Source: an uncultured Clostridia bacterium
Lineage (GTDB): Bacteria; Bacillota_A; Clostridia; TANB77; CAG-508
Reading direction: 5' to 3'
NCBI GenBank assembly: GCA_944393295.1
Contig: CALXZR010000004.1
Location: 1-7,336, forward strand
DNA length: 7,336 nucleotides
Each line of letters begins with the position of its first letter. The stretch's first letter is position 1. A model generated the notes under the pieces. The model was not told the DNA's origin. It searched no databases and saw nothing but the letters and a program-made list of their open reading frames with translations. The position numbers were made by a program, and so were the translations under genes. Shown here one piece after another: positions 6,010 through 7,336 of this stretch.

Positions 6010-6387
6010 TCAATTACGAAAACGATTATTGCATCTACAATTAGGCTCTTGATTATATTGATAGTTAAAATAACTTCCATTATCTTCTTTTAAATCTTCT
6101 GCCTCATATAAAGTATTATTAAAATTATAATATTCTGGACAGTGTGGATAAAATCTTCTTCTACTACAAAATAATTTTACTAAAAAAGCTGTTATTAAAG
6201 ATAAAATTGTATAGCCTATAACAATAGCTATAAGTGCTGCTGAAGCACCTAGTGCAAAAGCAATCACTAAGAATATAGAAAAAAATATTCCAGCAACTTT
6301 ATATGGATTATGCAATAATGTTTCTAAAATAATAGAAAGAATTATTATTGCAACAGGTATTGCAAAAAAAACAAGTAATAAATTCAT
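6010..6387 (-). CDS. Small three-helix membrane protein with Cys-containing tail, function unknown
   Basis: A 125-residue protein. Residues 2-23, about 31-48 and about 49-71 are hydrophobic and read as three membrane helices with almost no connecting loop between the last two. A basic stretch (KLFCSRRRFYPHC, 71-83) then suggests by the positive-inside rule that the roughly 50-residue tail is cytoplasmic. The tail is acidic and Asn/Tyr-rich and has four cysteines (74, 83, 117, 119), with CRC near the end; a metal site is possible but there is no clear zinc-ribbon spacing. The general layout recalls small Firmicute membrane proteins such as the YbeF type, but I cannot assign a family. The start is ATG with a strong AAAGGAGG (6396-6403) eight bases upstream. 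It follows truA by 67 bases with no terminator or convincing promoter between, so it may be expressed with truA. Confidence 0.75.
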   Translation of the reverse strand: MNLLLVFFAIPVAIIILSIILETLLHNPYKVAGIFFSIFLVIAFALGASAALIAIVIGYTILSLITAFLVKLFCSRRRFYPHCPEYYNFNNTLYEAEDLKEDNGSYFNYQYNQEPNCRCNNRFRN

Positions 6388-6454
6388 TATATTTTCCTCC
6401 TTTATTCAGAGTCTAATATATATTATTCTTATTACTTGCCTTTAGTTACTTAAA

Positions 6455-7189
6455 TTAATATTGTACTTCTACTAAACATAAACCTTTTGCAGGCAAAGTT
6501 TTTCCTGCATTTTTTCTTTCTTTTTTTTCTATAATATTTTTTACATCTTCTGGTAATATTTTATAAGTTCCTACATCAACTAATGTTCCTGCTATAATTC
6601 TAACCATATTGTACAAAAATCCATTTCCTGTAAGCTCTATTATTACTCTTTCTCCTTCTCTCTTTACCTCTGCCTTATAAATAGTTCTTACACTACTCTT
6701 ACTACTAGTTCCACTTGCTTTAAAAGCTTTAAAATCATGTTCTCCTTCAAAATATTTAGCTGCCTCTTGCATTTTATTTTCATCTAACTTTATTGGAAAA
6801 TGGTATTCCATATCACGATATAAAGCAGTTCCAAATTTTGAATTATTTATAGTATATCTATAAGTTTTAGAATGAACTGAATATCTACTATGAAATCTTT
6901 CTGGAACTTCCTCAGCAGATTTGATTAAAATACTTTTCTTCAGTTTTGAATTTATTGCATAAGGAAATTTGTCTATATCAATTGTGCTATTAGTTTTAAA
7001 ATTAGCTACTTGCCCTAAACTATGTACTCCAGCATCAGTTCTACCAGATGCAATTAAATCTATTTTTTCACCAGTAATTTCTTCTATTGCTCTTTCTATT
7101 TCTCCTTGTATATTTAATTTATTAGGCTGTTTTTGCCAACCATTAAAGTTCTTTCCATCATATTCTATTACTAGTTTTATATTTCTCAT
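6455..7189 (-). CDS. truA: tRNA pseudouridine(38-40) synthase TruA
   Basis: A 244-residue protein of normal family length. TruA isomerises uridine to pseudouridine at positions 38, 39 and 40 of the tRNA anticodon arm. The catalytic motif GRTDAGVHSLGQV spans 49-61, with Asp52 as the nucleophile. Other family landmarks are the N-terminal LVIEYDGKNFNGWQ (6-19), FHSRYS (99-104), the KTYRY strand with Tyr110, HDFKAF (151-156), GNGFLYNMVRIIAGTL (188-203) and the closing PAKGL (233-237). All are present, so the enzyme should be active. The start is ATG, with AGGGAGT (complement of 7195-7201) five bases upstream; MRNIKLVIEYDG is the usual beginning for the family. In many Firmicutes truA follows ECF transporter genes in one operon. 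Here a promoter and an apparent terminator lie directly upstream, so it seems to head its own unit, possibly with the membrane protein downstream. Confidence 0.96.
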   Translation of the reverse strand: MRNIKLVIEYDGKNFNGWQKQPNKLNIQGEIERAIEEITGEKIDLIASGRTDAGVHSLGQVANFKTNSTIDIDKFPYAINSKLKKSILIKSAEEVPERFHSRYSVHSKTYRYTINNSKFGTALYRDMEYHFPIKLDENKMQEAAKYFEGEHDFKAFKASGTSSKSSVRTIYKAEVKREGERVIIELTGNGFLYNMVRIIAGTLVDVGTYKILPEDVKNIIEKKERKNAGKTLPAKGLCLVEVQY

Positions 7190-7268
7190 ATTTTACTCCC
7201 TGTTATCCTATTATTTTACATTTATATTATTTATTATTACAGCCTTATAAAATTTTAAACTTAAATAA

Positions 7269-7296
7269 ATTATATTTATTATAACACATTTTTCAA
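7269..7296 (-). promoter_or_regulatory. Promoter of truA
   Basis: On the minus strand, TTGAAA (complement of 7291-7296) and TATAAT (complement of 7269-7274) are 16 bases apart. A second overlapping -10, TATAAT preceded by TGT (complement of 7278-7286), makes an extended -10 element. Either gives a leader of about 70-80 nt before truA. I see no riboswitch or strong hairpin in that A+T-rich leader. Confidence 0.55.
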
Positions 7297-7308
7297 AAAA
7301 AAGTATAT

Positions 7309-7336
7309 AAAAATGGGAAAGGAGAGCACTTGCTCT
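7309..7336 (-). terminator. Partial terminator of the next leftward gene (cut by window edge)
   Basis: The last bases hold AGAGC (7323-7327) and GCTCT (7332-7336) around ACTT. Inside this end lies GGGAAAGG (7315-7322), whose partner would fall just beyond the window. Read leftward the stem would be followed by ATTTTTATATA and eight T residues. The likely picture is an intrinsic terminator of a gene upstream of truA, but only part of the stem is visible. Confidence 0.5.

Noticed and set aside
6010..6012. TGA at the end of the membrane protein as a recoded Trp (alternative code)
   Set aside because: Trp is encoded by TGG in dnaE, reading through adds only a few residues before another stop, and a terminator follows at once; the standard code fits.
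6969..7250. Plus-strand reading frame of 93 codons
   Set aside because: Antisense to the truA 5' end, including the catalytic GRTDAG region; no independent evidence.

Overview
The window is strongly A+T-rich. It uses the standard code: TGG encodes Trp, and the stops are TAA, TAG and one TGA. It shows AGGAGG-type ribosome binding sites, sigma-A-type promoters and intrinsic terminators, and encodes an RqcP-type S4 protein and a DnaE polymerase with an intact PHP domain. Together these point to a low-GC Firmicute, probably a Clostridia-type anaerobe. Species cannot be read from the window.

Layout, left to right. (1) 1-108 (+) may be the 3' end of a gene running into the window; it converges on a prepilin-like gene at 150-698 (-), and back-to-back terminators lie between them. 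(2) The prepilin-like gene has its own promoter, with a perfect 16-bp inverted repeat wrapped around the -10 box. (3) dnaE, the replicative DNA polymerase III alpha subunit, fills 779-4306 (-). (4) The 417-base gap 4307-4723 has no conventional gene but is not empty. It holds divergent promoters (dnaE leftward, an RNA rightward), a roughly 200-nt GC-richer segment that folds on paper into a long rod with a central bubble, as 6S RNA does, and a shared GC-rich terminator hairpin. (5) 4724-5876 (-) is a two-gene operon: a calcineurin-like phosphoesterase followed by rqcP (ribosome quality control), with its own consensus promoter. (6) 6010-6387 (-) is a small three-helix membrane protein with a Cys-containing tail. 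(7) 6455-7189 (-) is truA (tRNA pseudouridine synthase A), with a promoter upstream. (8) The right edge cuts through what looks like the terminator hairpin of the next leftward gene.

All confidently identified protein genes lie on the minus strand. They are mostly housekeeping genes (replication, tRNA modification, ribosome rescue), apparently organised as short, separately promoted and terminated units. The points most worth a second look are the plus-strand structured RNA, the operator-like inverted repeat at the pilin promoter, and the ambiguous start of the phosphoesterase. I see no mobile element, CRISPR array, tRNA or rRNA, and no defence-type gene cluster.
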